Source: an uncultured Sphingobacteriaceae bacterium
GTDB taxonomy: Bacteria > Bacteroidota > Bacteroidia > Sphingobacteriales > Sphingobacteriaceae
DNA length: 64,000 bases
Direction of reading: 5' to 3'
Assembly: GCA_946480915.1 (NCBI GenBank)
Contig: CAMLLO010000022.1
Span: forward strand, 7,902 to 71,901
In this document: positions 44,675-53,170 of the stretch, piece by piece
Numbering within the stretch: the stretch's first letter is position 1
Layout of the letters: each line of letters starts with the position of its first letter
Notes under the pieces: model-generated
What the model saw: only the letters and a program-made list of their open reading frames with translations
Databases searched by the model: none
Told to the model about the DNA's origin: nothing
Translations under genes and position numbers: made by a program

Positions 44675-44953
44675 ATGAAGCTAAAAGATTTAACCTTAAT
44701 TCTTAAAAATGCCACGGAGGCCGGAGCTCAAAAAGCTCTGGAAGAAGCTGTGGTATTGCAAGATTTTTTAAGCAAATCTGATGCGTATCGCCAGTTCGGC
44801 AGATCAACAATAGATCGTTGGATTCAGGAAGGACTCCTGGTTCCAAGATCTGCCAACGGTAAAATTCTCCATAAATGTATTGATCGTGTGAAACTGGAAG
44901 CCATTGCGCATTCCAGTAACCGAATTACTTATCTGCCAGTGGCAGAAAGATAG
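44675..44953 (+). CDS. Excisionase-like HTH protein (DUF3853 type), copy 2
   Basis: A 92-residue paralogue of the protein at 32711-32986. Shared pattern: FLSKSDAYRQFGRSTIDRWIQEGL, VPRSANG, IDRVKLEAI and a C-terminal YL. Probable DNA-binding protein with an excisionase-like fold. It stands upstream of a structured intergenic region and the primase gene, just as copy 1 stands upstream of rep. Confidence 0.75.
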   Translation: MKLKDLTLILKNATEAGAQKALEEAVVLQDFLSKSDAYRQFGRSTIDRWIQEGLLVPRSANGKILHKCIDRVKLEAIAHSSNRITYLPVAER

Positions 44954-45171
44954 GGAAGGAAACGTCCTTTCCTGAGCTTGGCTCTTTGACATTAGGGGAT
45001 GAAGCATTATCCTGTGAGGAACGGGAAATTTTGCGAAGGAGAGATAACATCAATCCGAAAACGCATTGGCAGGTGAGAGCCCGGTTTGTAGAAACCGACG
45101 TGAGTAGTCCCGAATTTTGACATTTTGAGAATTGCTTTCTTGAATTGTCTGAGGGCGTGAGCCCTTTTTTT
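44954..45171 (+). ncRNA. Candidate small RNA or structured leader ending in a terminator
   Basis: A roughly 200-base stretch without a convincing gene, higher in G than its surroundings (around GGCAGGTGAGAGCCCGG and GTGAGTAGTCCCG). It ends in a compact terminator (AGGGC-GTGA-GCCCT plus seven T, 45152-45171). A TTGACA-like sequence lies at 44987-44992. This could be a small RNA or an attenuating leader of the primase gene. Confidence 0.4.
45152..45171 (+). terminator. Intrinsic terminator before primase gene
   Basis: The 5-bp GC-rich stem AGGGC/GCCCT with GTGA tetraloop is followed by a T-run. It lies 75 bases upstream of the primase ATG. Confidence 0.8.
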
Positions 45172-45246
45172 GTTTCCAGCCATTACTACAGCAGTATCAA
45201 ATCTCATTCATCCGGTTTTATATAGTCTCATCTAAAATCAATTTCT

Positions 45247-46215
45247 ATGAATCAGTATTTAAGTGCCAATGAAATCAAACAGCAGGTTTCTTTTACAGAC
45301 CTATTGGCTCGTTTGGGCCATCAGCCCAGTAAAAGATCAGGTAAGGAATTTATTTACTTGTCAATGCTCCGGGATTCGGATACTAAGCCCTCGCTTTGTG
45401 TAAACGATGAGTTGGGAACCTGGTTCGACCATGGAATGGGAAAAGGCGGAACAATCATAGATTTTGGCCTTTTATATTGGAAAACCATTAACGTAAAAGA
45501 GGTAATGGATAGGATAAACGGCATTTTTAGTTTGGACAGCTTGAACTTTATTCCGGCCCGAAACACTGAAAGATCACTACGACCTCGAATGGCCACTAAA
45601 TTACCTCACTACAAGATTGAAGAAGTTAAGGAATTAGGCAACAACGATGCTATCACAAGCTATCTGAAAACTCGTGAGGTCTGGAATGTCGCTTCTGGTA
45701 AGCTGAAAGAGGTTTACTACTATGTAGAAGATGAGAAGAAAAAGCGAAAGCAATTTTTTGCGGCTGGATGGCAAAATGAGAATGGAGGTTGGGAAGTCCG
45801 CAATAAATATTTTCAAGGCTGCCTGGGCCGAAAAGGATTGACGTATATACAGGGAAATCCAGGGAAACTAGTTGTCTTCGAGGGATATTTGGATTATCTG
45901 AGCTGGCTCATTGAACATAAAGCAGCTACACCGACTATTTTGGTGCTGAACAGCGTTTCGTTTTTGCAGGCAGCGATAAAAAGAGCAGCCTCTTATCCTG
46001 ACGTCGAAATCTTTTTTGATCATGATAATGCCGGATATTCAGCTACTGCCGAGTTTTTAAAAGCTGTTCCACATGCCAGGGATTCTGCCGCTAAGTATAG
46101 CGGGTATAATGATTATAACGAAAAGCTTATGGCTGAAGTTAGGGAACTTTGCAGCTACCAACAACCCAGCTATCATCCTCATATTTCTGTATCCAAGGGA
46201 AGACTTGGTAGATAA
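45247..46215 (+). CDS. Toprim-domain primase of the element
   Basis: A 322-residue DnaG-like protein. The N-terminal part (1-100) resembles the CHC2 zinc-finger domain in fold (LSMLRDSDTKPSLCVNDELGTWFDHGMGKGGTIIDF) but lacks most zinc cysteines. The C-terminal part has the Toprim motifs VVFEGYLDYLSW (Glu) and EIFFDHDNAGYSAT (DxD). It may prime lagging-strand synthesis after transfer or assist Rep. Typical cargo of Bacteroidetes ICEs just upstream of the mob genes. Confidence 0.88.
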   Translation: MNQYLSANEIKQQVSFTDLLARLGHQPSKRSGKEFIYLSMLRDSDTKPSLCVNDELGTWFDHGMGKGGTIIDFGLLYWKTINVKEVMDRINGIFSLDSLNFIPARNTERSLRPRMATKLPHYKIEEVKELGNNDAITSYLKTREVWNVASGKLKEVYYYVEDEKKKRKQFFAAGWQNENGGWEVRNKYFQGCLGRKGLTYIQGNPGKLVVFEGYLDYLSWLIEHKAATPTILVLNSVSFLQAAIKRAASYPDVEIFFDHDNAGYSATAEFLKAVPHARDSAAKYSGYNDYNEKLMAEVRELCSYQQPSYHPHISVSKGRLGR

Positions 46216-46670
46216 AACTCCCCCGGATATGTAGCGGATATCTATATAAGTAAGCAGTCATATGTTTGCCTGAACAATTAGCCAATCAGTTATCTGTCTA
46301 ACCAGCTATATGGATAAAGGTATATGGCACTAATGGTATAATTATACAGGTGCCTGAATATTTAATTGAATAAGCATCTGAATGTATATCTGCATTGCCC
46401 TTGATGTGTATTGCAGTATAGCTCTATACCTGGATAAATAACTGATTATATAGGTACTTGTCCGGTCAGATATCTATCCAGATGAATAGTTAGACATTTA
46501 AAGTTTATTCAAACAACAATCTCGCTGTTTGGCCATCTATATAAGCAAACAGAATACATGGTCGACAATGCTGAGGTCAATGGCTACCATTGAAGCGGTT
46601 GGTTTGACCGCTAAAAACACTGTCTAATGAGATTTCTTCCTTCTGAATACGAGGGGTGCTTTTTTGTTTT
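46216..46670. other. Long non-coding region between primase and oriT
   Basis: About 450 bases without a convincing gene in any frame. It is built from degenerate short words such as TATCTATATAAG, seen at 46239-46250 and again near 46537-46547, and many TATAxxTGG or GxCTGxAT variants. One copy of GTCCGGT recalls the iteron core. It may hold cis-acting sites (partition or regulation). No stable hairpin identified. Confidence 0.35.
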
Positions 46671-46677
46671 GTTAGCT

Positions 46678-46773
46678 GCAAGTTGTGTTTTTGTGGCCAC
46701 AGCAATAGCACAGCTATCTGCTACCCCAAAAACGACTTGCCTTAAACATTGCTGAGCCTTAGGGCATCAGCAA
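46678..46773. other. oriT: Candidate origin of transfer (oriT)
   Basis: Directly upstream of the relaxosome and relaxase genes there are two nested inverted repeats. An imperfect long one pairs GCAAGTTGTGTTTTTGTGG (46678-46696) with CCCCAAAAACGACTTGC (46724-46740). A short perfect one pairs TTGCTGA (46749-46755) with TCAGCAA (46767-46773). A GC-rich stretch follows (near ACGGCGCG). Position and inverted repeats are typical of oriT; the nick site cannot be placed. Confidence 0.6.
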
Positions 46774-46849
46774 AGCTTAAGGAGCGAAAAACGGCGCGAC
46801 TTGTTTTTCTTTAGCTTTTTTCTAACCATGGAACAAATTACTTCTAATC

Positions 46850-47233
46850 ATGCCTGATAAGAATAGCAATAACCGGATCAGAATCATTAAAGCAAGGCTA
46901 ACAGAAGAAGAATTTAAGCAGCTGCTTAATATGGAAAAGCAATTGAACTTAAGCCGGACAGAAATTATTAGAAGTAGGGTGCTCTATAACTCAAATGCAG
47001 TTTTAGTTAATGCGAATGATTTATTGCAGGTATTAACCCAAGTGGGAACGGAGCTAGGAAGAGCAGGTAACAACATCAACCAGATTGCCCGGCATGCGAA
47101 TGTTCTAAACAAGCAGGGCTTAATCAGTGAATTAGTAGTCCGCGATTTTAATGAGCTTTTCGGGAATTATATCAAATCGCAGCAGGAGATTGAAAAGGTG
47201 TTCCGCCAATTAATTCGCCTCATGAAAGGGTGA
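46850..47233 (+). CDS. mobA: Relaxosome accessory protein (MobC family; mobA in CTnDOT naming)
   Basis: A 127-residue DNA-binding accessory protein. The N-terminal ribbon-helix-helix-like part (RIRIIKARLTEEEFKQLLNMEKQLNLSRTEIIRSRVL) is followed by the MobC signature VGTELGRAGNNINQIARHAN. Such proteins open oriT DNA for the relaxase. The gene lies just after the candidate oriT and 4 bases before the relaxase gene. Confidence 0.88.
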   Translation: MPDKNSNNRIRIIKARLTEEEFKQLLNMEKQLNLSRTEIIRSRVLYNSNAVLVNANDLLQVLTQVGTELGRAGNNINQIARHANVLNKQGLISELVVRDFNELFGNYIKSQQEIEKVFRQLIRLMKG

Positions 47234-47237
47234 GCTT

Positions 47238-48389
47238 ATGATAGTTAAGATCCTGAGTAAATCAGCAACATTCAAAGGCGTAAAGTACAACACCAGCAAG
47301 GTTGAAAAAGATAAAGGAGAGCTAATGAAGGTGCAGAATTTTGGCGCTCTACAGGCTATTCCAAGTTTACGTCCGCAAGATTATATCAATTATATGGAGA
47401 CGGTTTCTTCCAGAAATAAAAATGTAAAGTTCCCTCAGTTGCATGCTGTTATTTCCTGTAAAGGGAAAGAAAAAGGCAAGGAAGAATTAACAGAGCTTGC
47501 GGAGAATTGGCTGAAAGGAATGGGTTATGGACAAAATCCTTACCTGCTTATTTATCATAAGGATACTAAGAACAATCACATCCATATGGTCTCGACACGA
47601 GTTGGTCCGGAGGGAAAGAAGATTTCAGATTCGTTTGAAAAGCTGAGGGCTTATGAGGTTCTCCACCAGGTGATGAATTATGATGAAAGAAATGAAGTTT
47701 CTCAAGATATTCAAAAAGCTCTTTCCTATCAGTTTTCAACCCGGGCGCAATTTATGATGATACTGGAAGCTAGAGGATATAACCTCCTGCCATCTGAACT
47801 GGATTATAAAGTTTGTAAATATGGCAAGGAACTAAATTCAGTGCCTTTTACCCAAATAGAGGACAGAATGCGGGCTTATAAGAGGAACGCAGATCGGATT
47901 TATCAGCTGAGGGCCATTATAGAAAAATACAGAAATCAATACCCGGCAAAGATTTATCTAAAGAAGGCAGATTTGCCTGAACAATCAAAAAGAAATTCAA
48001 CGGCTTATTCTTCCTTGTTAGCAGAGATTCTGGCTGAGAAGTTTGGTATTCAAATCCTTTTTCATGCAAAAGAGAATAAGTTGCCGTATGGTTATTCATT
48101 CATCGATCACTCCCAGAAGATGGTGTTTAAAGGCGGTGATATTATGCCACTGAAGGACTTTATTCAAGTTCTTGATGTTCCGGTTATTCAATCTCCGGTG
48201 CCAGAAAATACAAGTCAGGATAAAGGTTCAGAATTTAAGTCAGACACAGGATTGGCTGATCATGCTGGCATAGAGTACCCTTTCTCCCATAGATTATTTG
48301 AATTAAATCTGAACATCGCCGATGATGTAGATGATGAAGCCGTACATGGCAGCAAAAGGAACCGGAAGCTGAAAGGAAGAAGCCGATAA
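47238..48389 (+). CDS. mobB: Relaxase (MobA/VirD2-like; mobB in CTnDOT naming)
   Basis: A 383-residue relaxase/mobilisation nuclease. It nicks oriT and stays bound to the 5' end during transfer. The N-terminal catalytic domain includes HAVISCKGKEKGKEELTELAENW and the metal-binding triad region KDTKNNHIHMVSTRV (HxH). The catalytic Tyr is probably Tyr17 (KYNTSK) or nearby. The C-terminal half is basic and variable. Co-transcribed with the accessory gene. Confidence 0.9.
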   Translation: MIVKILSKSATFKGVKYNTSKVEKDKGELMKVQNFGALQAIPSLRPQDYINYMETVSSRNKNVKFPQLHAVISCKGKEKGKEELTELAENWLKGMGYGQNPYLLIYHKDTKNNHIHMVSTRVGPEGKKISDSFEKLRAYEVLHQVMNYDERNEVSQDIQKALSYQFSTRAQFMMILEARGYNLLPSELDYKVCKYGKELNSVPFTQIEDRMRAYKRNADRIYQLRAIIEKYRNQYPAKIYLKKADLPEQSKRNSTAYSSLLAEILAEKFGIQILFHAKENKLPYGYSFIDHSQKMVFKGGDIMPLKDFIQVLDVPVIQSPVPENTSQDKGSEFKSDTGLADHAGIEYPFSHRLFELNLNIADDVDDEAVHGSKRNRKLKGRSR

Positions 48390-48402
48390 TTAATTAACAG
48401 AT

Positions 48403-49038
48403 ATGGTTATAATAATAGGAAATCAAAAAGGTGGAGCAGGAAAAAGTACGCTGACAGTACTGTTCGCCAATTATCTCAGTCAGATAAAAAAGCGAAGGGT
48501 AACTGTTTTAGATATGGATTACCAGCAATCTGTTGCCTCTAAAGCGGAAAAAGCGAAGATATTGGAGAATGTTCCTGACTATGATGTGGTCCCAGCTGAC
48601 TTAAAGCATTTCGGGACTTTGCAGCAGGTATTAAGTTCTAAAACCGACGAGCTGGTGCTGATAGATCTTCCGGGTAAGATGGATGATGATGGCTTGATTT
48701 CAGTTTTTAATTCTGCTGATATAGTTCTTTGTCCTTTTGCTTATGATGAGTTTACGGTGGATTCCACTCTGCTTTTTACGATGGTTTTACGAAAGATAAA
48801 TGCCAAAGCGCCTTTTGTTTTCATTCCAAACCGGATTAAAAATACCGTGAAGTATGAAACCCGAAGTGAGGTTGATAAAGTATTATTGAAGTTCGGAGCT
48901 GTTACTCCGCCGATATCTGACCGGATAGATTTTCAGCGTCTCACTACCTTTCATATACCCATTGCGGTTCATGCTGTTATACTTCCGGTTTTTGAGTTGA
49001 TCTATGAAAATTATTTGCAAAGAGAGGAGGAGCAATGA
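48403..49038 (+). CDS. traA: ParA-family ATPase (TraA-like)
   Basis: A 211-residue deviant Walker A ATPase: NQKGGAGKSTL at 7-17, switch DMDYQQS, and LIDLPGKMDDDG. ParA-like proteins head the tra operon in Bacteroidetes ICEs and may partition or localise the transfer DNA. It overlaps the next gene by 4 bases. Confidence 0.88.
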   Translation: MVIIIGNQKGGAGKSTLTVLFANYLSQIKKRRVTVLDMDYQQSVASKAEKAKILENVPDYDVVPADLKHFGTLQQVLSSKTDELVLIDLPGKMDDDGLISVFNSADIVLCPFAYDEFTVDSTLLFTMVLRKINAKAPFVFIPNRIKNTVKYETRSEVDKVLLKFGAVTPPISDRIDFQRLTTFHIPIAVHAVILPVFELIYENYLQREEEQ

Positions 49039-49400
49039 GTGAAATAAAGTCCTTAGCGGATGAGCTGAGAGAAAGTATCCGAAAAGGAACAGAAACAGAG
49101 AATCCAAAAAATGGTCGGGAAAACGAAGTGGTTACTAAGAGTAAACGATCGGCTAAAAGAACTGAATCCCAAGAAATGCTTTCTACTTTATTCACCGAGA
49201 TCCTATCTCACGAACTTACCGGAAAGGAAAAGCTGATGATTCGCCTGGATGACAAAACCGTTTTTTTACTTAAGCAGCTAAAGGTTTCTAAAGGAATTGA
49301 TATGAATAAAATCATCTCTTATAGTCTGCAATACTTCTTTCAAAAGAAACCCGAGCTTATTCAATATATTAAAGAATCACTTAAATCAGTAGAATTATGA
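49035..49400 (+). CDS. DUF3408-type conjugation protein
   Basis: A 121-residue protein with a charged, disordered N-terminal half. A C-terminal ribbon-helix-helix-like domain (LTGKEKLMIRLDDKTVFLLKQLKVSKGIDMNKIISYSLQYFF) is typical of DUF3408 proteins that follow ParA in tra operons of Bacteroidetes. Probably a ParB-like partner. Overlaps both neighbours by 4 bases. Confidence 0.75.
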   Translation: MSEIKSLADELRESIRKGTETENPKNGRENEVVTKSKRSAKRTESQEMLSTLFTEILSHELTGKEKLMIRLDDKTVFLLKQLKVSKGIDMNKIISYSLQYFFQKKPELIQYIKESLKSVEL

Positions 49401-49729
49401 ACTGGAACCAATTTTTAATCTATCTGTCGGCAGTATATATCCTGTATTATACTTGTGCTATTTTATTCGACTACCTGAAGGTCCGGCGACACGGTTCTGT
49501 CGAACCAGATGGGGATGAGTTTTTCTTTTCTGAAGAAGTAGTTCCTCAATTAATCTTGCCTGAAGAAGAGGCGAGTGAACCAATACCTCAACAAAATAAG
49601 CCTAAGGCAAGTACAATCTCTGCGATTAGTAGCGGGCTTTTAGAGTCAACCGGAGGATGTAGTATTAGAGATTTATTCGATCTGGTGAAGATTGACGCAA
49701 TTGAATATACGAGGGGGATTCCATATTAA
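49397..49729 (+). CDS. Small single-pass membrane protein of tra operon
   Basis: A 110-residue protein: one N-terminal transmembrane helix (FLIYLSAVYILYYTCAILFDYL), then an acidic soluble part with Pro/Gln and a conserved-looking tail (SSGLLESTGGCSIRDLFDLVKI). Position matches traC/traD-like genes of CTnDOT. It overlaps the preceding gene by 4 bases. Function unknown. Confidence 0.65.
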   Translation: MNWNQFLIYLSAVYILYYTCAILFDYLKVRRHGSVEPDGDEFFFSEEVVPQLILPEEEASEPIPQQNKPKASTISAISSGLLESTGGCSIRDLFDLVKIDAIEYTRGIPY

Positions 49730-49739
49730 CCGGATTCTT

Positions 49740-50045
49740 ATGAAATACATTTACCTGACAGCCTTGGCTGTCTTTTTTTTTGCCATCCCAATTAATGGTT
49801 TTTGCCAACCCGGCATCTCAGAATTTTACCAGGCAGAACGGGAAGTCAATCGATGGTATTTTAGCTTTTCAGATCTTATTCTGGTTATTGGAGCCATTGC
49901 CGGACTTGTCGGAGGTCTGAGAGTTTATAGCAACTGGCAGTCAGGAAAGCATCATATCGATAGCCAGGTAATGGCCTGGTTCTTTTCGTGCTTGTTTCTC
50001 AGCATAATCGGTGCTGCTCTAAGAGCATTGTACGGCCTCAACTAA
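49740..50045 (+). CDS. TraE-like DUF4134 protein, first copy
   Basis: A 101-residue protein from the ATG at 49740, with a signal or first helix (MKYIYLTALAVFFFAIPINGFCQ) and two further hydrophobic helices (LILVIGAIAGLVGGLRVYSNW, MAWFFSCLFLSIIGAALRALYG). This VirB2-pilin-like layout is the DUF4134 (TraE) family. A second copy follows at 50084-50392. They share VGLIGG/VGGLRVY-type segments. Confidence 0.82.
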   Translation: MKYIYLTALAVFFFAIPINGFCQPGISEFYQAEREVNRWYFSFSDLILVIGAIAGLVGGLRVYSNWQSGKHHIDSQVMAWFFSCLFLSIIGAALRALYGLN

Positions 50046-50083
50046 GATTATCCACTATTTATTCAATTTAATTTTTTTATCAA

Positions 50084-50392
50084 ATGAAAGAAAAGCTAAA
50101 AAAGCTGTCCCTTCTTGCTGCGCTTTATGCAGTAGCAGCACAACAAACTTTTGCTCAGGGCGGAACCACCGGAATCAATGCTGCAACCTCTTCGCTCAGC
50201 AGTTACGTCGATCCTGTTTCTACCTTGATTCTTGCCATTGGCGCGGTCGTCGGATTAATCGGAGGGGTTCGGGTGTACATTAAATGGAATTCCGGTGATC
50301 AGGATATCAACAAGGAAATTATGTCCTGGGGCGGATCCTGTCTTTTTCTCGTGCTGGTTTCAGTAGTCATCAAAGCATTCTTTGGTATCTGA
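50084..50392 (+). CDS. traE: TraE (DUF4134), second copy
   Basis: A 102-residue DUF4134 protein: N-terminal signal (LSLLAALYAVAAQQTFAQ), then helices LILAIGAVVGLIGGVRVYIKW and CLFLVLVSVVIKAFFG. Likely pilin-like subunit. It is the more canonical of the two TraE copies and shares its stop codon region with the start of traF (one-base overlap). Confidence 0.87.
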   Translation: MKEKLKKLSLLAALYAVAAQQTFAQGGTTGINAATSSLSSYVDPVSTLILAIGAVVGLIGGVRVYIKWNSGDQDINKEIMSWGGSCLFLVLVSVVIKAFFGI

Positions 50393-50721
50393 TGGCGACC
50401 AAGTATTCAATATATAAGGGGCTGCAAAAACCCCTTATATATAGAGGTTTTAAAGGGAAGTTTATAGGCTGGGGGATTGGCTCACTGGTTATTGGATTAC
50501 TTACCGGAGGATTCATCGGGGCTATAAGCAACATGTACGTGGGCAGTTTTCTTACCATCGCTATCATTGCAGGAGGACTGGTTTTTACCTTTCAGTATCA
50601 GAAAAAGGGACTTTATTCTAAAACCCAGCATCGGGGAATCTTTATACACCGTAATTCTTTAAAAATCAGGTATGCAGAAAACAAAAAGAACAGCGTTCAG
50701 ACTTCCTTATGCGGGAGTTGA
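50392..50721 (+). CDS. traF: TraF (DUF4133)
   Basis: A 109-residue inner-membrane protein with two hydrophobic helices (GWGIGSLVIGLLTGGFIGAI and FLTIAIIAGGLVFTFQY) after the conserved start YSIYKGLQKPLIYRGFKGKF. It is the VirB3-like DUF4133 family. Its 3' end overlaps traG by 50 bases. Confidence 0.88.
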   Translation: MATKYSIYKGLQKPLIYRGFKGKFIGWGIGSLVIGLLTGGFIGAISNMYVGSFLTIAIIAGGLVFTFQYQKKGLYSKTQHRGIFIHRNSLKIRYAENKKNSVQTSLCGS

Positions 50722-53170
50722 GTCGTATAAGGGACTATCTTTATTATATAGTGAAAAAGGAGACTACTCCTTAATTATAAAGTTCCAAAACCCTGCTTTA
50801 CAATACTCAGCGGATCCCGATGCCTATACAAGTTTTCACAGCCTCTTATTAAATATTGTTAAACTGCTTGGAGCAGGATATATCATTCAGAAGCAAGATG
50901 TTTTTGTTCGGAAAACCTTTAAAGGCAAACCTTGCAGAGAGTTTTTGCAAGAACAATATTCCAGGCATTTCGAAGGAAGAGAATATATAGAGCTTCATAC
51001 TTATTTAATTATTACCAGACAGGTAAAACGAGGAGTTTTTTATGTGTATGATAAAAAGCAATTAATAGATTTTGAACAATATGCCAGCAAGGTTTTCGAT
51101 TTGCTTCAGGGAGCAGGATTAAGGCCACAGTTTCTGTCAACAGAGGAAATAAATTCCTATGTATTTAAACTGCTTGGAATGGACTTCGCCAGCGAGAATC
51201 TGCTACTCGACACAATTCGAGCTCAGGATAAGCACCTGCAGATTGGTAGTAAAGCGATACGAACAATCAGTTTAATCAATACAGAATCCATAGACCTGCC
51301 AGAAGAAGTCAGTCCTTATATAGAGAAAGCGGACAACAACAGTCTGAAGAATTTTCCGGTAGATAATTTTTCATTCTTATTTCAGGTTCCAGCCTTCCGA
51401 CTAATTGTATTTAATCAGGTAATAGAAATACCTAATCAGCAGTTAACGCTAAACAAGCTGGAGCTGAAGCGTAAACGACATTCTGGTGTTCCTGACGCAG
51501 CCAATTTAATCTGCGTAAAAGATATTGATCAGCTCTTGACTGATGTAGCCAAAGACAATCAGTTACTTGTTAATGCGCATTATTCAATGCTTGTTTGTAC
51601 TGGTGAGAGCGCTATTGATAAGGCATGTAATTTTATAGAGGCAGCATTATTTCAGCATGGGATCATTCCATCAAGAAATGCCTTTAACCAGCTAGAGCTT
51701 TTTCGGTGCGCTCTTCCGGGGAATGCGGTGGAACTAAAAAAGTATGATTGGTTTTTAACCACGTCAGATGCTGCCTTATGCTTTTTCTTTAAGGAATTAA
51801 TACAGCAGGATGAACGGTCAGATTTTCTTATCAAGTTCACTGACAGGCAGGGGATTCCGGTAGGGATAGATCCATCAGATCTGCCTATGCGAACTAATAG
51901 GATTAATAATCGAAACCGCTTTGTGTTAGGTCCTTCAGGATCAGGGAAAAGCTTTTTTATGAACGCCTTGATTGAACAGTATATGCTGTACAATATGGAT
52001 GTCGTAATTGTGGATACAGGTCATTCTTATTCCGGATTATGCGCCTACTTTAAGGGTAAATATATCACCTATACGGATCGTAAGCCAATCACTATGAATC
52101 CCTTTCAATTAACGGAAGGCGAGTATAATCTTGAAAAAAAGGACTTCTTATGCACATTGGTTGGATTGCTTTGGAAAGGGGCTGAAGGCATTATCACCAA
52201 TGTAGAACGAGATGTGATAGCCAATTTAATCAGTTCATATTATGCTGTGTTTTTTAAGAGCTCTGATGATGATTTCCACATTGAGAAATTGAACTTCAAT
52301 AGCTTTTATGAATATGCCCTATATAAGATTCCTCTCATCAAAAGAGATGAACGAATTCCGTTCGATTTCGATGAATTCCGTTATGTGTTAAAAAAGTTTT
52401 ATTACGGGGGGGACTTTGATAGCATACTTAATGAAGAAGCTGATCAGTCTCTATTTTCTGAGCGATTTATTGTTTTCGAGATTGATTCGATTAAAGAAAA
52501 TAAGATCCTGTTTCCTATTGTGACGCTCATCATTATGGATGTTTTTATTCAGAAGATGAGACATCGTAAAGAGCAGCGTAAATGTTTGATTATTGAAGAG
52601 GCCTGGAAAGCAATTGCATCTCCTTTAATGGCGGGTTATATATTATACCTGTACAAAACCATCCGTAAGTTTTGGGGAGAAGCCATCGTGGTAACTCAGG
52701 AACTTTCTGATATTTTGGGGAACGCTGTTGTGAAGGATAGTATTCTGAATAATTCGGATACCATCTGTTTACTGGATCAATCCAAGTTTAGGGATAATTA
52801 CAAGGACATTGCTAAACTCTTAAGTATTTCCGAAATAGAGCAAAGGAAGATTTTCACTATTAATAAACTGGATAACAGCGATGGAAGAGGTCGCTTTAAG
52901 GAGGTTTATATCAGGAGAGGCAGCATTGGAGAAGTATATGGAGTAGAAGTGTCGATTTACCAATACCTGGCATATACCACAGAAAAGCCTGAAAAAAGTG
53001 CCGTTGAAACCTATGTGTCGCACTGCGGATCTTACCAAAAAGGGCTCGAAGCCTTCGTAATGGATTTAGAGCAAAGCGGACTCTCTTTAAATGAGTTTGT
53101 CAAAAAAGTAAATCTCTACGGTTTATCTACCGCCAATTCAATTGAATTTTTTAAGCCTGATTTTCTATGA
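50672..53170 (+). CDS. traG: TraG, VirB4-type conjugation ATPase
   Basis: An 832-residue ATPase that powers pilus assembly and substrate transfer. The Walker A motif GPSGSGKS is at about 420-427 and Walker B LIIEEAWKA near 638-646. An N-terminal VirB4 domain and the C-terminal motifs QELSDILGN and LLDQSK are present. Full length. Overlaps traF upstream by 50 bases and the next gene by 4 bases. Confidence 0.95.
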   Translation: MQKTKRTAFRLPYAGVESYKGLSLLYSEKGDYSLIIKFQNPALQYSADPDAYTSFHSLLLNIVKLLGAGYIIQKQDVFVRKTFKGKPCREFLQEQYSRHFEGREYIELHTYLIITRQVKRGVFYVYDKKQLIDFEQYASKVFDLLQGAGLRPQFLSTEEINSYVFKLLGMDFASENLLLDTIRAQDKHLQIGSKAIRTISLINTESIDLPEEVSPYIEKADNNSLKNFPVDNFSFLFQVPAFRLIVFNQVIEIPNQQLTLNKLELKRKRHSGVPDAANLICVKDIDQLLTDVAKDNQLLVNAHYSMLVCTGESAIDKACNFIEAALFQHGIIPSRNAFNQLELFRCALPGNAVELKKYDWFLTTSDAALCFFFKELIQQDERSDFLIKFTDRQGIPVGIDPSDLPMRTNRINNRNRFVLGPSGSGKSFFMNALIEQYMLYNMDVVIVDTGHSYSGLCAYFKGKYITYTDRKPITMNPFQLTEGEYNLEKKDFLCTLVGLLWKGAEGIITNVERDVIANLISSYYAVFFKSSDDDFHIEKLNFNSFYEYALYKIPLIKRDERIPFDFDEFRYVLKKFYYGGDFDSILNEEADQSLFSERFIVFEIDSIKENKILFPIVTLIIMDVFIQKMRHRKEQRKCLIIEEAWKAIASPLMAGYILYLYKTIRKFWGEAIVVTQELSDILGNAVVKDSILNNSDTICLLDQSKFRDNYKDIAKLLSISEIEQRKIFTINKLDNSDGRGRFKEVYIRRGSIGEVYGVEVSIYQYLAYTTEKPEKSAVETYVSHCGSYQKGLEAFVMDLEQSGLSLNEFVKKVNLYGLSTANSIEFFKPDFL

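Noticed and set aside
45007..45207. Reverse-strand reading frame of 66 codons
   Set aside because: It crosses the terminator and the structured region, with no family resemblance.
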